A stretch of 40,066 bases of DNA from an uncultured Lachnospiraceae bacterium (GCA_910583965.1 CAJUAE010000006.1:37185-77250); one strand, 5' to 3'; shown: positions 26,149-33,737, counted from the stretch's first letter. Notes: generated by a model from the letters alone, not told the origin. Made by a program: numbers and translations.

Positions 26149-26578
26149 ATGTCATGCCTTATGAAGGGATTTATCTGGGATTTGTTTCAATGTATCATGT
26201 TGGAGATACACAAGAGGAAGATTTTGACTTGGTCGAGACAAATTTGCAGGTTATGTGCAAAATAAGTTGGATAAGCAGGCTCAACTTGTTACAAATCACT
26301 TTATTGTCTACGGAGAAAATCTTGCATTATTAGCAGAAATACAGGAAGATGGTTTTGTGAAAGTAGCACTTGGCACCAAAAGCGGAAAAGTATATGAAAG
26401 TTTTGAGGCAGAAAAGAGTATCTTGACTAAACAGCCAGATGGATATTATCAAATCAGTTTTCAAGGGAAAAAACTGACGTCGCTTTGCAGCAATCCTGTC
26501 AGCTTTCATATTTATTTTGAAAAAGCAAAAATCTACGCTATAAAAGGAAACTTAGAAAATTATAAACTAAAATATTAA
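26149..26578 (+). pseudogene. Remnant of a glycoside-hydrolase-like beta-propeller protein
   Basis: Two pieces of one broken gene are visible in different frames. From ATG 26154 the frame reads MPYEGIYLGFVSMYHVGDTQ..., continuing to about 26246; this resembles the PYEGLYL...YH segment in the middle of GH32/GH43-like propeller proteins. From about 26255 another frame reads to 26578 (107 residues: LVTNHFIVYGENLALLAEI... to NPVSFHIYFEKAKIYAIKG), like the beta-sandwich end of such proteins. The region expected between (RDGi.W and the rest of the propeller) and the N-terminus are missing. A good promoter, an AGGAGG site (26137-26142) and a terminator remain. The family call is by pattern memory and is not certain; a short real gene from GTG 26255 is the alternative. 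Confidence 0.55.
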
Positions 26579-26600
26579 ACAATTTTTGTGTAAAAATCAA

Positions 26601-26671
26601 AAAAAATGCTGTAAACCTATTTTGTTTTGTTTAGGTATTACAGCATTTTTTATTTTTTGCGAATAAAATTA
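26601..26671 (+). terminator. Strong terminator between the remnant and the transporter
   Basis: AAAAAATGCTGTAA-ACCTA (from 26601) pairs with TAGGT-a-TTACAGCATTTTTT (to about 26671), a stem of about 18 pairs ending in TTTTTT. It isolates the transporter promoter from upstream transcription. Confidence 0.85.
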
Positions 26672-26725
26672 GCAAGATTACTAAAAAAATGGTACAAATT
26701 TTCAAAAATAAAATATTTTTAAAAA

Positions 26726-26770
26726 AATTTTCAAAAATGTATTGACAAAAATACAATACAAACGTACAAT
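26726..26770 (+). promoter_or_regulatory. Promoter with 18-bp inverted repeat, second copy (nan operon)
   Basis: TTGACA (26742-26747) and TACAAT (26765-26770) are 17 bases apart. The -35 is again inside TGTATTGACAAAAATACA (26738-26755), identical to the first copy. It drives the binding-protein gene and the nan operon. A repressor bound to the palindrome would block the -35, so this is a candidate RpiR operator. Confidence 0.8.
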
Positions 26771-26825
26771 AAGACCTAACTTGATGTTACATTTTTTTAC
26801 ATTTTCTATTAAAGGAGGGTTTATT

Positions 26826-28232
26826 ATGAAGAAGCGTAAATTTATGGCACTGGCATTGAGCTGCGTTATGGTATGCTCCCTTGTGGCATGCGGTGGCAAA
26901 GATACAGGGTCAGATCAACCTGCATCAAATTCAACGCCAGCACCTGCAGAGAAGACAGATGCACCGACAGAAAAGACAGATGCGCCTGCAGAAAATGCAG
27001 ATACCACTGAGAACACGGACAGTCAAACACCTGCAGACTCTGCGCAGGCAGCGGACATTACTCTGTGGACTTATCCTGTTGGAAATTGGGGAGATTCCGC
27101 TACAGTTGATACTTTGATTTCTAATTTTAATGCGGTTTATCCAGATATTCATGTTACGGTAGAGTATTTGGATTACACGAATGGTGACGACCAGATTAAC
27201 ACAGCAATCGAAGGAAATCAGGCACCCGATCTTGTATTGGAAGGACCAGAGCGTCTGGTGGCAAACTGGGGAGCAAGAGGTTTGATGGTTGACCTTGGGG
27301 ACCTTTGGACAGACGATGCAAAGTCTGTGATTTATGATTCTGTGCAGAATGCTTGTAAGAGTAACGATGGTGTATTTTATGAGTACCCATTGTGTATGAC
27401 TGCACATACTATGGCAATCAATAGAGATATCTTTGAGGCGGCAGGTGCGCTCCAATACCTTGATGAGGCGAGCGGTACATGGACAACAGAAAATTTCCAG
27501 AAGGCAGTGCAAGCTGTTTATGATTATGGCCATACCAATGTAGGTGTTGTATATTGCAGCGGCCAAGGTGGTGATCAAGGAACCCGCGCGTTGGTGAATA
27601 ACTTGTATGGTGGAACATTTACAAATGCAGAACATACAGAGTATACAGCAAATAGCGCAGAAAATATTAAGGCGCTTGAGCTGTTAAAGAGCATGGACGG
27701 AATTGAGTTTGATGCTTCTCTTAACGGTGGTGAAGAGGTCACTATGTTCTGTAATGGAACATTTGCGATGGCATTTTGTTGGAATGCAACACAGGAAAAG
27801 AATAACATGGACCAAGGAAACATTAACTTTGAAGTTCTGCCAATGGCATTTCCTTCAGAGGATGGCAAGCCAGAGCTTTGTGGCGGTATTTGGGGATTTG
27901 GTATTTTTGATAATGGCGACCCAGCAAAGATTGCAGCGGCAAAGACATTTATTGATTTTATGGCAAATGATGAGAAGCAGGTTGTTGAGAGCGTAAAGGC
28001 ATCTAATTTCTGGCCAGTTAAGGAGCTTGTAGGACTTTATGACGACAATGCACTTATGACAGAATACTCTAAATTTACTGGTTATATGGGTGATTATTAC
28101 CAGGTAGTTGGCGGATGGGCTGAAGCTCGTACAGCATGGTGGAACATGTTGCAGCAAATTGGCTCAGGCACAGATGTAAAGACAGCAGTTGAGACATTTA
28201 CAACAACAGCAAATGAAGCGGCAGCAAAGTAA
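26826..28232 (+). CDS. ABC transporter sugar-binding lipoprotein, probably for sialic acid
   Basis: A 468-residue family 1 extracellular solute-binding protein. The N-terminus (MKKRKFMALALSCVMVCSLVAC) is a lipoprotein signal with the anchor Cys at 22, followed by a Thr/Asp/Ala/Glu linker with repeats of the PTEKTDAPAE type (about 30-65). The mature domain begins ADITLWTYPVGNWGD. ATG 26826 is chosen by the AAAGGAGGG site; an upstream ATG at 26742 lies inside the promoter. Adjacent nanA, nanE and yhcH suggest sialic acid or a derivative as the ligand, as for SatA-type proteins, but the sequence alone does not prove this. Confidence 0.88.
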   Translation: MKKRKFMALALSCVMVCSLVACGGKDTGSDQPASNSTPAPAEKTDAPTEKTDAPAENADTTENTDSQTPADSAQAADITLWTYPVGNWGDSATVDTLISNFNAVYPDIHVTVEYLDYTNGDDQINTAIEGNQAPDLVLEGPERLVANWGARGLMVDLGDLWTDDAKSVIYDSVQNACKSNDGVFYEYPLCMTAHTMAINRDIFEAAGALQYLDEASGTWTTENFQKAVQAVYDYGHTNVGVVYCSGQGGDQGTRALVNNLYGGTFTNAEHTEYTANSAENIKALELLKSMDGIEFDASLNGGEEVTMFCNGTFAMAFCWNATQEKNNMDQGNINFEVLPMAFPSEDGKPELCGGIWGFGIFDNGDPAKIAAAKTFIDFMANDEKQVVESVKASNFWPVKELVGLYDDNALMTEYSKFTGYMGDYYQVVGGWAEARTAWWNMLQQIGSGTDVKTAVETFTTTANEAAAK

Positions 28233-28257
28233 TAATTAGCATTATATAGTTATCGTT

Positions 28258-28290
28258 GCGCCCCTTTCCGAAGCGATGCGGGAGGGGCGC
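28258..28290 (+). other. GC-rich hairpin between binding-protein and permease genes
   Basis: GCGCCCCT (28258-28265) pairs perfectly with AGGGGCGC (28283-28290), followed by TTCTT. Such hairpins after the binding-protein gene usually stabilise the upstream mRNA or partly terminate, giving more binding protein than permease. Confidence 0.6.
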
Positions 28291-28316
28291 TTCTTAATAA
28301 GAAAGGAGGAATCCTG

Positions 28317-29213
28317 ATGGCAAAAAGTAACAGTATGAGTAAGGCGCTGGTGCGCAGGGAGACAATTGCAGGATATGCTTTTATGCTTCCAAGTCTATTA
28401 TTCTTTGTTGGATTTGTTATTTATCCTATGGTACAGTGTGTGTTTACAAGTTTCTTTGATGCGACCATGAACCGGGAGGATATTTTTATTGGGTTGGCAA
28501 ATTATAAGGAATTGTTTCAGGACAAAGTATTTCTTGGCGCATTGAAAAATACATTTGTGATTGTGATCGTTTCTGTGCCAGTAACTTGTATCTTTTCTCT
28601 TTGGGTAAGTTCCGTAATCTACGATTTAGCGGGTCCTGCTTGCTCAGCATTCCGCTGTATTTTCTATCTTCCGGTTGTAACTGGTTCCGTTGCTGTTGCA
28701 GTGGTATGGAAGTGGATGTTTAACAATTATTATGGCATTTTTAACTATCTTGGAACAAACACGGGATTGATTGAGAAAAATATTAACTGGCTAGGCGACG
28801 AGCGATTTGCACTGGGGTGTATTATACTGATTTTGTTGACAACTTCAGTAGGACAGCCAATTGTGTTGTATGTATCGGCACTGAATAATGTAGACCAGTC
28901 TCTTGTGGAGGCAGCAGAAGTTGACGGCGCAACAAAATTCCAGTGCTTTTGGAAAATTAAGTGGCCACAAATTATGCCAACAACGCTGTACATACTTGTC
29001 ATTACAACAATCAATAGTTTTCAATGTTTTGCACTAATACAGTTGTTGACAAGCGGCGGGCCAAATCACAGTACAGACACAATTATGTACTATATTTATT
29101 ACAATGCATTTAAACTATATCGCTATGGTTATGGAAATGCAATGGGCGTTGTTCTTGCAATTATTATAGCGCTGTTGTCTGCAGTACAGTTTAAGATGAC
29201 AGAGAGTAAGTAG
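28317..29213 (+). CDS. ABC sugar transporter permease (CUT1, MalF-like)
   Basis: A 298-residue permease with six membrane helices. The EAA loop for the ATPase is EAAEVDGATKFQCFWKIKWPQIMPT (about residues 200-224). The start has AAAGGAGGAATCCTG before ATG. It pairs with the next permease and the binding lipoprotein. No ATPase gene is in the island, so a shared MsmK-type ATPase encoded elsewhere is probably used, as is common for CUT1 systems in Firmicutes. Confidence 0.92.
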   Translation: MAKSNSMSKALVRRETIAGYAFMLPSLLFFVGFVIYPMVQCVFTSFFDATMNREDIFIGLANYKELFQDKVFLGALKNTFVIVIVSVPVTCIFSLWVSSVIYDLAGPACSAFRCIFYLPVVTGSVAVAVVWKWMFNNYYGIFNYLGTNTGLIEKNINWLGDERFALGCIILILLTTSVGQPIVLYVSALNNVDQSLVEAAEVDGATKFQCFWKIKWPQIMPTTLYILVITTINSFQCFALIQLLTSGGPNHSTDTIMYYIYYNAFKLYRYGYGNAMGVVLAIIIALLSAVQFKMTESK

Positions 29214-29229
29214 GAAGGGGGATATCAAT

Positions 29230-30135
29230 ATGAAACAAAAGCAGTTTAACCGTTCAACTTGTTATAAAATTGTATCGGTTATTATAATCGCAGTCTTGGC
29301 ATTCACATTTGCATTCCCGCTCTACTGGATTATTATCGGTTCTTTTAAAACTTCCGCTGCAATTAATGCCACGACACCACAATGGTGGCCGCAAGAGTGG
29401 GTGTTGGACAATTATAGGAAACTCTTTAGCAGACAGTTTGCAGCTCTTTGGGATATCAATATTCCGTTCACGAATATTACTTTTTCGGGGCCGGAAGTGC
29501 CAGCAGCAATTCGTTGGTTATTAAATACAGTGTTTATGGCAGTGATTGCGATGGTGTTGACCTGTATTACATCAGCTATGGCAGGTTATGCACTTGCAAA
29601 GAAGCGTTTTATTGGACGTACTCTTGTATTTTCATTAATTGTGTGCGCGATGGCATTGCCAAAGCAGGTTATTTTGATTCCATTGCTTCGCGAGATGGCT
29701 TCGCTGGAGTTGTACAATACCATCTGGGCAGTAATTTTCCCAATTGTAGGTTGGCCGTTTGGTGTATTCTTGATGAAACAATTTTCGGAAGGTATTCCAG
29801 GAGAAATGATGGAGGCAGCCAAGATAGATGGTGCTGGAGAGTGGAAGACATTTTATACAATTGCGCTTCCTTTGATTAAACCGGGAATTGGTGCACTGGC
29901 AATCTTTACTTTTATTAACTCGTGGAATGACTATTTTATGCAGTTAATTATGCTTACTAGCACCAAGAATTTGACAATCTCTCTTGGTATCGCAAAGTTG
30001 CAGGCAGAGAACGCAACAGATTTTGGTTTAATTATGGCTGGTGCGTCATTGGCAGCAATTCCAATTATTGTGATTTTCCTTATTTTCCAGAAGTATTTTA
30101 CAAAAGGAATTACAATGGGGGCAGTCAAAGGATAA
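29230..30135 (+). CDS. ABC sugar transporter permease (CUT1, MalG-like)
   Basis: A 301-residue permease with six helices. The N-terminal FAFPLYWIIIGSFKTSAAIN motif and the EAA loop MMEAAKIDGAGEWKTFYTIALPLIKPG (about 196-222) are typical of the MalG side. An AAGGGGG site precedes the ATG, 16 bases after the first permease. It forms the transmembrane dimer with that protein. Confidence 0.93.
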   Translation: MKQKQFNRSTCYKIVSVIIIAVLAFTFAFPLYWIIIGSFKTSAAINATTPQWWPQEWVLDNYRKLFSRQFAALWDINIPFTNITFSGPEVPAAIRWLLNTVFMAVIAMVLTCITSAMAGYALAKKRFIGRTLVFSLIVCAMALPKQVILIPLLREMASLELYNTIWAVIFPIVGWPFGVFLMKQFSEGIPGEMMEAAKIDGAGEWKTFYTIALPLIKPGIGALAIFTFINSWNDYFMQLIMLTSTKNLTISLGIAKLQAENATDFGLIMAGASLAAIPIIVIFLIFQKYFTKGITMGAVKG

Positions 30136-30149
30136 AAGGGAGGTTTTGC

Positions 30150-30602
30150 ATGATTTATACAGAGATATCAAATATTGGACACTATCACGGCCTAGGAAAA
30201 TATTTGGATGAAGCGGTTGACTATTTGAGCAGCCATCCGCTAGAGGATGTGCAGGCAGGACACTATGAGATTGATGGCAATAAAGTGTATATGAATGTGT
30301 TTGACTATGACACAATTTCTGAAGATGGAGCGTTTTTTGAAGCACATAAAAAATATGCGGACATTCATATGACTGTGACAGGAGAAGAAATTGTCGGAGT
30401 ATCTGATATGTCTAAAGTATCAGTAAAAACTTTTGACGAAGAAAAGGACCTTTTGGAAGTGGAAGGTCCTGTGGAACATTACATTAAACTGATACCAGGA
30501 AAAGCGTTAATTACCTTACCGGAGGATGCGCACAAGGTTAAGCTGGCTGTAGGTAATCCTTCGGCAGTAAAAAAGGCAGTCATAAAAGTGTATGTAGGTT
30601 AA
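30150..30602 (+). CDS. nanQ: YhcH/YjgK/YiaL family protein, NanQ-type sialic acid anomerase
   Basis: A 150-residue cupin-like protein with the family marks HYEIDGNKVYMNVFDYDT near residue 46 and EAHKKYADIHMTVTGEEIVG near residue 70, including metal-binding-type His/Glu residues. In Escherichia coli this family (YhcH/NanQ) helps convert sialic acid anomers to the open form used by NanA. It sits just after the transporter (GGGAGG site, 14 bases) and before nanA, which supports the assignment. Confidence 0.88.
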   Translation: MIYTEISNIGHYHGLGKYLDEAVDYLSSHPLEDVQAGHYEIDGNKVYMNVFDYDTISEDGAFFEAHKKYADIHMTVTGEEIVGVSDMSKVSVKTFDEEKDLLEVEGPVEHYIKLIPGKALITLPEDAHKVKLAVGNPSAVKKAVIKVYVG

Positions 30603-30641
30603 AATGAGAGAGCGTGTTATGGCGCGCAGAAAGGGGTAGAT

Positions 30642-31559
30642 ATGAGAGATATCAGCAAATATCAAGGAATCATTCCAGCGTTCTACGCTTGTTATAATGA
30701 GCAGGGCGAAGTTGACGAGGACCGTGTGGAGCGGTTGACAGACTACATGGTAAAGAAGGGCGTGAAAGGTCTCTATGTAGGGGGGTCTTCAGGAGAATGT
30801 ATTTATCAGAGTGTGGAGGACAGAAAACGTACACTAGAACGTGTGATGCGTGTCAGTGAAGGAAAATTGACAATTATTGCTCATGTTGCATGCAACAATA
30901 CAGCGGATAGTAAGGAGCTTGCAGCGCATGCACAGCGCTTGGGTGTGGATGCGATTGCAGCCATTCCGCCAATCTATTTTCATCTGCCAGAATATGCGAT
31001 TGCACAGTATTGGAATGATATTTCTGACGCAGCACCAGACACGGACTTTATCATCTATAATATTCCGCAGCTTGCTGGTGTGGCACTTACAATGCCGCTG
31101 TTTCGAGAAATGCAAAAGAATCCTAGGGTGGCAGCAGTAAAGAATAGTTCTATGCCAACACAGGATATCCAGATGTTCAAAGCGGAAGGGGGAGAGGGCT
31201 TTGCAGTGCTCAATGGTCCTGACGAACAGCTTGTAGCTGGGCTTGCAATCGGAGCAGATGGTGGAATTGGTGGTACTTATGGCGTTATGCCAGAGCTGTA
31301 CCTGAAGATTATGGAGCTGGTAAGTGCAGGAAAGCTAGAAGATGCGCGCCAGGTACAATATGCTGCAAATGAGATTATTTACGCAATGTGTGCATGTCAT
31401 GGAAATCTGTACGGTGTGATTAAAGAAATTATTAAGATTCGTGAAGGATTTGATATTGGAGGGGTTCGCAAACCATTGCCATCATTAATTCCAGAAGATA
31501 TGACACAGGTGAAAAAGTGCGCAGAAATGATTGATAAGGCGATTGGACAATTGAGATAG
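30642..31559 (+). CDS. nanA: N-acetylneuraminate lyase
   Basis: A 305-residue DapA-superfamily aldolase. The carboxylate-binding loop is YVGGSSGE (S49, S50), the catalytic tyrosine Y139 is in IIYNIPQLAG, and the Schiff-base lysine K167 is in AAVKNSSMPTQD. These match NanA rather than dihydrodipicolinate synthase. It cleaves Neu5Ac to ManNAc and pyruvate. It is followed by nanE after 15 bases (AGGAGGG site). Confidence 0.95.
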   Translation: MRDISKYQGIIPAFYACYNEQGEVDEDRVERLTDYMVKKGVKGLYVGGSSGECIYQSVEDRKRTLERVMRVSEGKLTIIAHVACNNTADSKELAAHAQRLGVDAIAAIPPIYFHLPEYAIAQYWNDISDAAPDTDFIIYNIPQLAGVALTMPLFREMQKNPRVAAVKNSSMPTQDIQMFKAEGGEGFAVLNGPDEQLVAGLAIGADGGIGGTYGVMPELYLKIMELVSAGKLEDARQVQYAANEIIYAMCACHGNLYGVIKEIIKIREGFDIGGVRKPLPSLIPEDMTQVKKCAEMIDKAIGQLR

Positions 31560-31574
31560 ACAGGAGGGATTCAT

Positions 31575-32273
31575 ATGACAAAGCAGGAATTATTAGAACA
31601 GATAAAAGGGAAAGTGATTGTATCTTGTCAGGCAGTTCCTGGCGAACCTCTATATGTGGAGGAAAAATCAATTATGTATCTGATGGCGCGCGCAGCCAAA
31701 CGTGCGGGAACACCAATGATACGCACTAGCAGTATCCGTGATGTTGTTGCGATTAAGGAGGAGACAGGACTTCCTGTAATTGGACTTATAAAAGTGCAGT
31801 ATGAGGGATTTGAGAGCTATATCACACCTACAATGAAAGAGGTGGATGCGTTGTTGGAGGCAGGTTCTGATATTGTGGCAATTGACTGCACAAATCAGAA
31901 GCGCGGGGACGGAAAAACCATCAGTGAGTTTATCACAGAAGTGCGCACAAAGTATCCAGATGCAATTTTAATGGCAGATATTTCTACTTATGAGGAAGGA
32001 GTGAATGCTTGGAAAATGGGGATGGATATTGTGGGGACAACTATGAGTGGTTATACAGCGCATTCCAAAAAAATGGATGGACCAGACTATGAACTGGTGA
32101 AAAAGTTGTCTGCTACACTGGATATTCCCGTGATAGGAGAAGGAAGAGTACATAGCCCCGAACAGGCAGTACAGATGCTAGATGCAGGAGCTTACGCAGT
32201 TGTGGTAGGCGGTGCAATTACCAGACCGCTTGAGATTGCACAGCGTTTTATTAAGGCGGTAGAAAGTAGGTAG
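31575..32273 (+). CDS. nanE: N-acetylmannosamine-6-phosphate 2-epimerase
   Basis: A 232-residue TIM-barrel NanE with VIVSCQAVPGEPLY, the lysine K73 in LPVIGLIKVQYEG, ADISTYEEGVNAWKMGMDIVGTTMSGYT and PVIGEGRVHSPEQA. It converts ManNAc-6-P to GlcNAc-6-P, which NagA and NagB process further. Part of the plus-strand nan operon. Confidence 0.96.
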   Translation: MTKQELLEQIKGKVIVSCQAVPGEPLYVEEKSIMYLMARAAKRAGTPMIRTSSIRDVVAIKEETGLPVIGLIKVQYEGFESYITPTMKEVDALLEAGSDIVAIDCTNQKRGDGKTISEFITEVRTKYPDAILMADISTYEEGVNAWKMGMDIVGTTMSGYTAHSKKMDGPDYELVKKLSATLDIPVIGEGRVHSPEQAVQMLDAGAYAVVVGGAITRPLEIAQRFIKAVESR

Positions 32274-32276
32274 CAA

Positions 32277-32921
32277 ATGAAAAAGCATATCGTATGTTTT
32301 GGGGACTCCAACACACATGGATATTGTGCCAAGACGGGCGGGCGATTCGACGAGACACAACGTTGGTGTTGCTTGCTTCAGCAAAAACTCGGAGAAAATT
32401 ATCTTGTGATTGAAGAGGGGCTTAGCGGACGCACGACTTGTTTTACAGACCCAATTCATGAGGCATTAAACGGGGTAGATTATATCTATCCATGTCTTAT
32501 GAGTCATGAACCAGTTAATTTATTGGTGATTATGCTTGGAACAAATGATACAAAAGAGCGTTTTGGCGCTTCATCAGCGTGTATTGCACTGGGACTGAAA
32601 CGACTTATTGCAAAAGCGATAGCGACAACAGATTGTTGGAGTGGTGGTCAGGCAAATATTTTGATTGTATCACCACAAAATATTGATGAAAAATATATTG
32701 AGTCAAATGTTGGAGTAACAATGGGACGTGGATGTGCAGAAAAATCAGCAGGATTGGCAGAGGAATTTGCAAAGATTGCAGAGTTGATGGGGTGTCATTT
32801 CCTGGATGCAAATGCAGTGATTACAGCGCCGACCAATGATGTTGATTATATGCACTTGACAATGGAAGGACACAGACAATTGGCAGATGCACTCGCACAT
32901 AAGATTTCTGAAATTTTATAG
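32277..32921 (+). CDS. SGNH hydrolase, MsAcT-like esterase; candidate sialic acid O-acetylesterase
   Basis: A 214-residue SGNH protein with block I CFGDSNTHGY (Ser11), block II EEGLSGRTT, block III LGTND (Asn90) and block V DYMH (D190, H193). The EEGLSGRTT and IIMLGTNDTKERF-like stretches match the arylesterase/acyltransferase MsAcT subgroup. There is no signal peptide, so it is cytoplasmic. It begins three bases after the nanE stop, which makes removal of O-acetyl groups from sialic acids an attractive guess; direct evidence for the substrate is missing. Confidence 0.85.
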   Translation: MKKHIVCFGDSNTHGYCAKTGGRFDETQRWCCLLQQKLGENYLVIEEGLSGRTTCFTDPIHEALNGVDYIYPCLMSHEPVNLLVIMLGTNDTKERFGASSACIALGLKRLIAKAIATTDCWSGGQANILIVSPQNIDEKYIESNVGVTMGRGCAEKSAGLAEEFAKIAELMGCHFLDANAVITAPTNDVDYMHLTMEGHRQLADALAHKISEIL

Positions 32922-32952
32922 AAACATACCATTTTATATCCTAATTGAATAG

Positions 32953-33078
32953 TGGGTGCCCGTGTGCAATCGAGTAGGGAAGGTTTATCTTCCCCCTACT
33001 CGCGCGCCGGGCACCCGTCAGCGAACCGATAAATCGGTTTGATGACAAATTTCACTTGGGTGCCCGTGTGCATAAAAA
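32953..33078 (+). repeat. Structured intergenic repeat, copy B (longest)
   Basis: GGGTGCCCGTGTGCA occurs twice (32954-32968 and 33058-33072). Between them lies GGGCACCC (33009-33016), which can pair with either. Inner stems are CGAGTAGGG (32971-32979) with CCCTACTCG (32994-33002), and AACCGAT (33024-33030) with ATCGGTT (33033-33039). The right part is nearly identical, in reverse, to copy A at 20886. It lies between the SGNH gene and the terminator. Confidence 0.8.
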
Positions 33079-33107
33079 GAACGAGTGATAAAACACTCGT
33101 TCTTTTT
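33074..33107. terminator. Bidirectional terminator of the nan operon and the facing gene
   Basis: AAAAAGAACGAGTG (33074-33087) pairs perfectly over 14 bases with CACTCGTTCTTTTT (33094-33107) around ATAAAA. Both strands end in U-runs, fitting two convergent genes. The left arm overlaps the end of repeat copy B, and the right arm runs into the stop codon of the minus-strand gene. Confidence 0.9.
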
Positions 33108-33621
33108 ATGCCGCATAATCAATATTTGCACCCTTAAATTTTGCAGCGTCAAGCTGTTTTTGATTCTTGGTGTACGGATTATCTTCATTAGAATATTTAA
33201 TCATAGTGTTGGTAACACCACCAGATACATAAGTACGTCCGCATTCAGGACAGATAGAAGTATGAATTGCCACAGAGGCATTCAATACTTTGCCATCTTT
33301 TTGGGCAGCTTTTTTGTATGCGTTAGATACATGTTCTCCTTCATGTGCGCGCACTCTTGAACCGGCTGACTCTGGTGAGATATGGGATGCTGTTTTAAAA
33401 GAGACATTCTCGTCAGAACCATCTTGGTATTTGCGGTTGGAGCAAGTTTCACAGTCTTCTGGTAAGGAGCGCTTTCCGGGTTTTTTGACCTTGTCAGGGT
33501 CGGCGCTGGGGTCTACAGCATTTGGATTGTCAATGTCTTCTGTCGGTTTGACAGATGGATAGACAGAATTTGTATACATGGGGTAATTGGGATACAATCC
33601 CGAAAAATTGCCAATTGTCAT
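33106..33621 (-). CDS. Putative small metalloprotein with HEGEH and two CxxC motifs
   Basis: A 171-residue soluble protein. It has a Pro/Asn/Asp-rich N-terminal 50 residues, C57-x-x-C60, a VRAHEGEHV segment with H93-E94-G-E-H97 (an HExxH zinc-protease-type motif) and C124-x-x-C127 in CPECGRTYVSGG. The RAHE..HV core resembles SprA-related putative metalloproteases. No signal peptide or membrane helix is seen. The start has AAAAGGAGGT upstream and its own promoter at 33670-33698, so it is a single-gene unit. Function unknown. Confidence 0.75.
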   Translation of the reverse strand: MTIGNFSGLYPNYPMYTNSVYPSVKPTEDIDNPNAVDPSADPDKVKKPGKRSLPEDCETCSNRKYQDGSDENVSFKTASHISPESAGSRVRAHEGEHVSNAYKKAAQKDGKVLNASVAIHTSICPECGRTYVSGGVTNTMIKYSNEDNPYTKNQKQLDAAKFKGANIDYAA

Positions 33622-33669
33622 ATGACAGACCTCCTTTTCATAGTCATATATTCTAATATATTTTTCTAC

Positions 33670-33698
33670 AGTATAACATAAAAGTATTTCTATGGGAA
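33670..33698 (-). promoter_or_regulatory. Promoter of the HEGEH gene
   Basis: On the minus strand: TTCCCA (33693-33698), 17 bases, then TATACT (33670-33675) with an extended -10 TG one base upstream. The leader would be about 40 bases. Confidence 0.6.
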
Positions 33699-33705
33699 TA
33701 GTAAA

Positions 33706-33737
33706 AACGCTCTTTATGCCGAAACATAAAGAGCGTT
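33706..33737 (-). terminator. Intrinsic terminator of ppdK
   Basis: AACGCTCTTTATG (33706-33718) and CATAAAGAGCGTT (33725-33737) form a 13-bp stem, with a U-run on the minus strand after it (AAAAA at 33703-33707 on plus). It begins just beyond the ppdK stop. Confidence 0.85.

Noticed and set aside
26149..26265. Short ORF from ATG 26149 (MSCLMKGFIWDLFQ...) with the better ribosome-site spacing
   Set aside because: Its translation shows no family pattern, while the overlapping frame from ATG 26154 reads like a glycosidase segment; it is more likely a by-product of the decay.
20886..33078. Intergenic repeats considered as CRISPR repeats
   Set aside because: Copies are kilobases apart, in both directions, differ in sequence and have no spacer pattern or cas genes.
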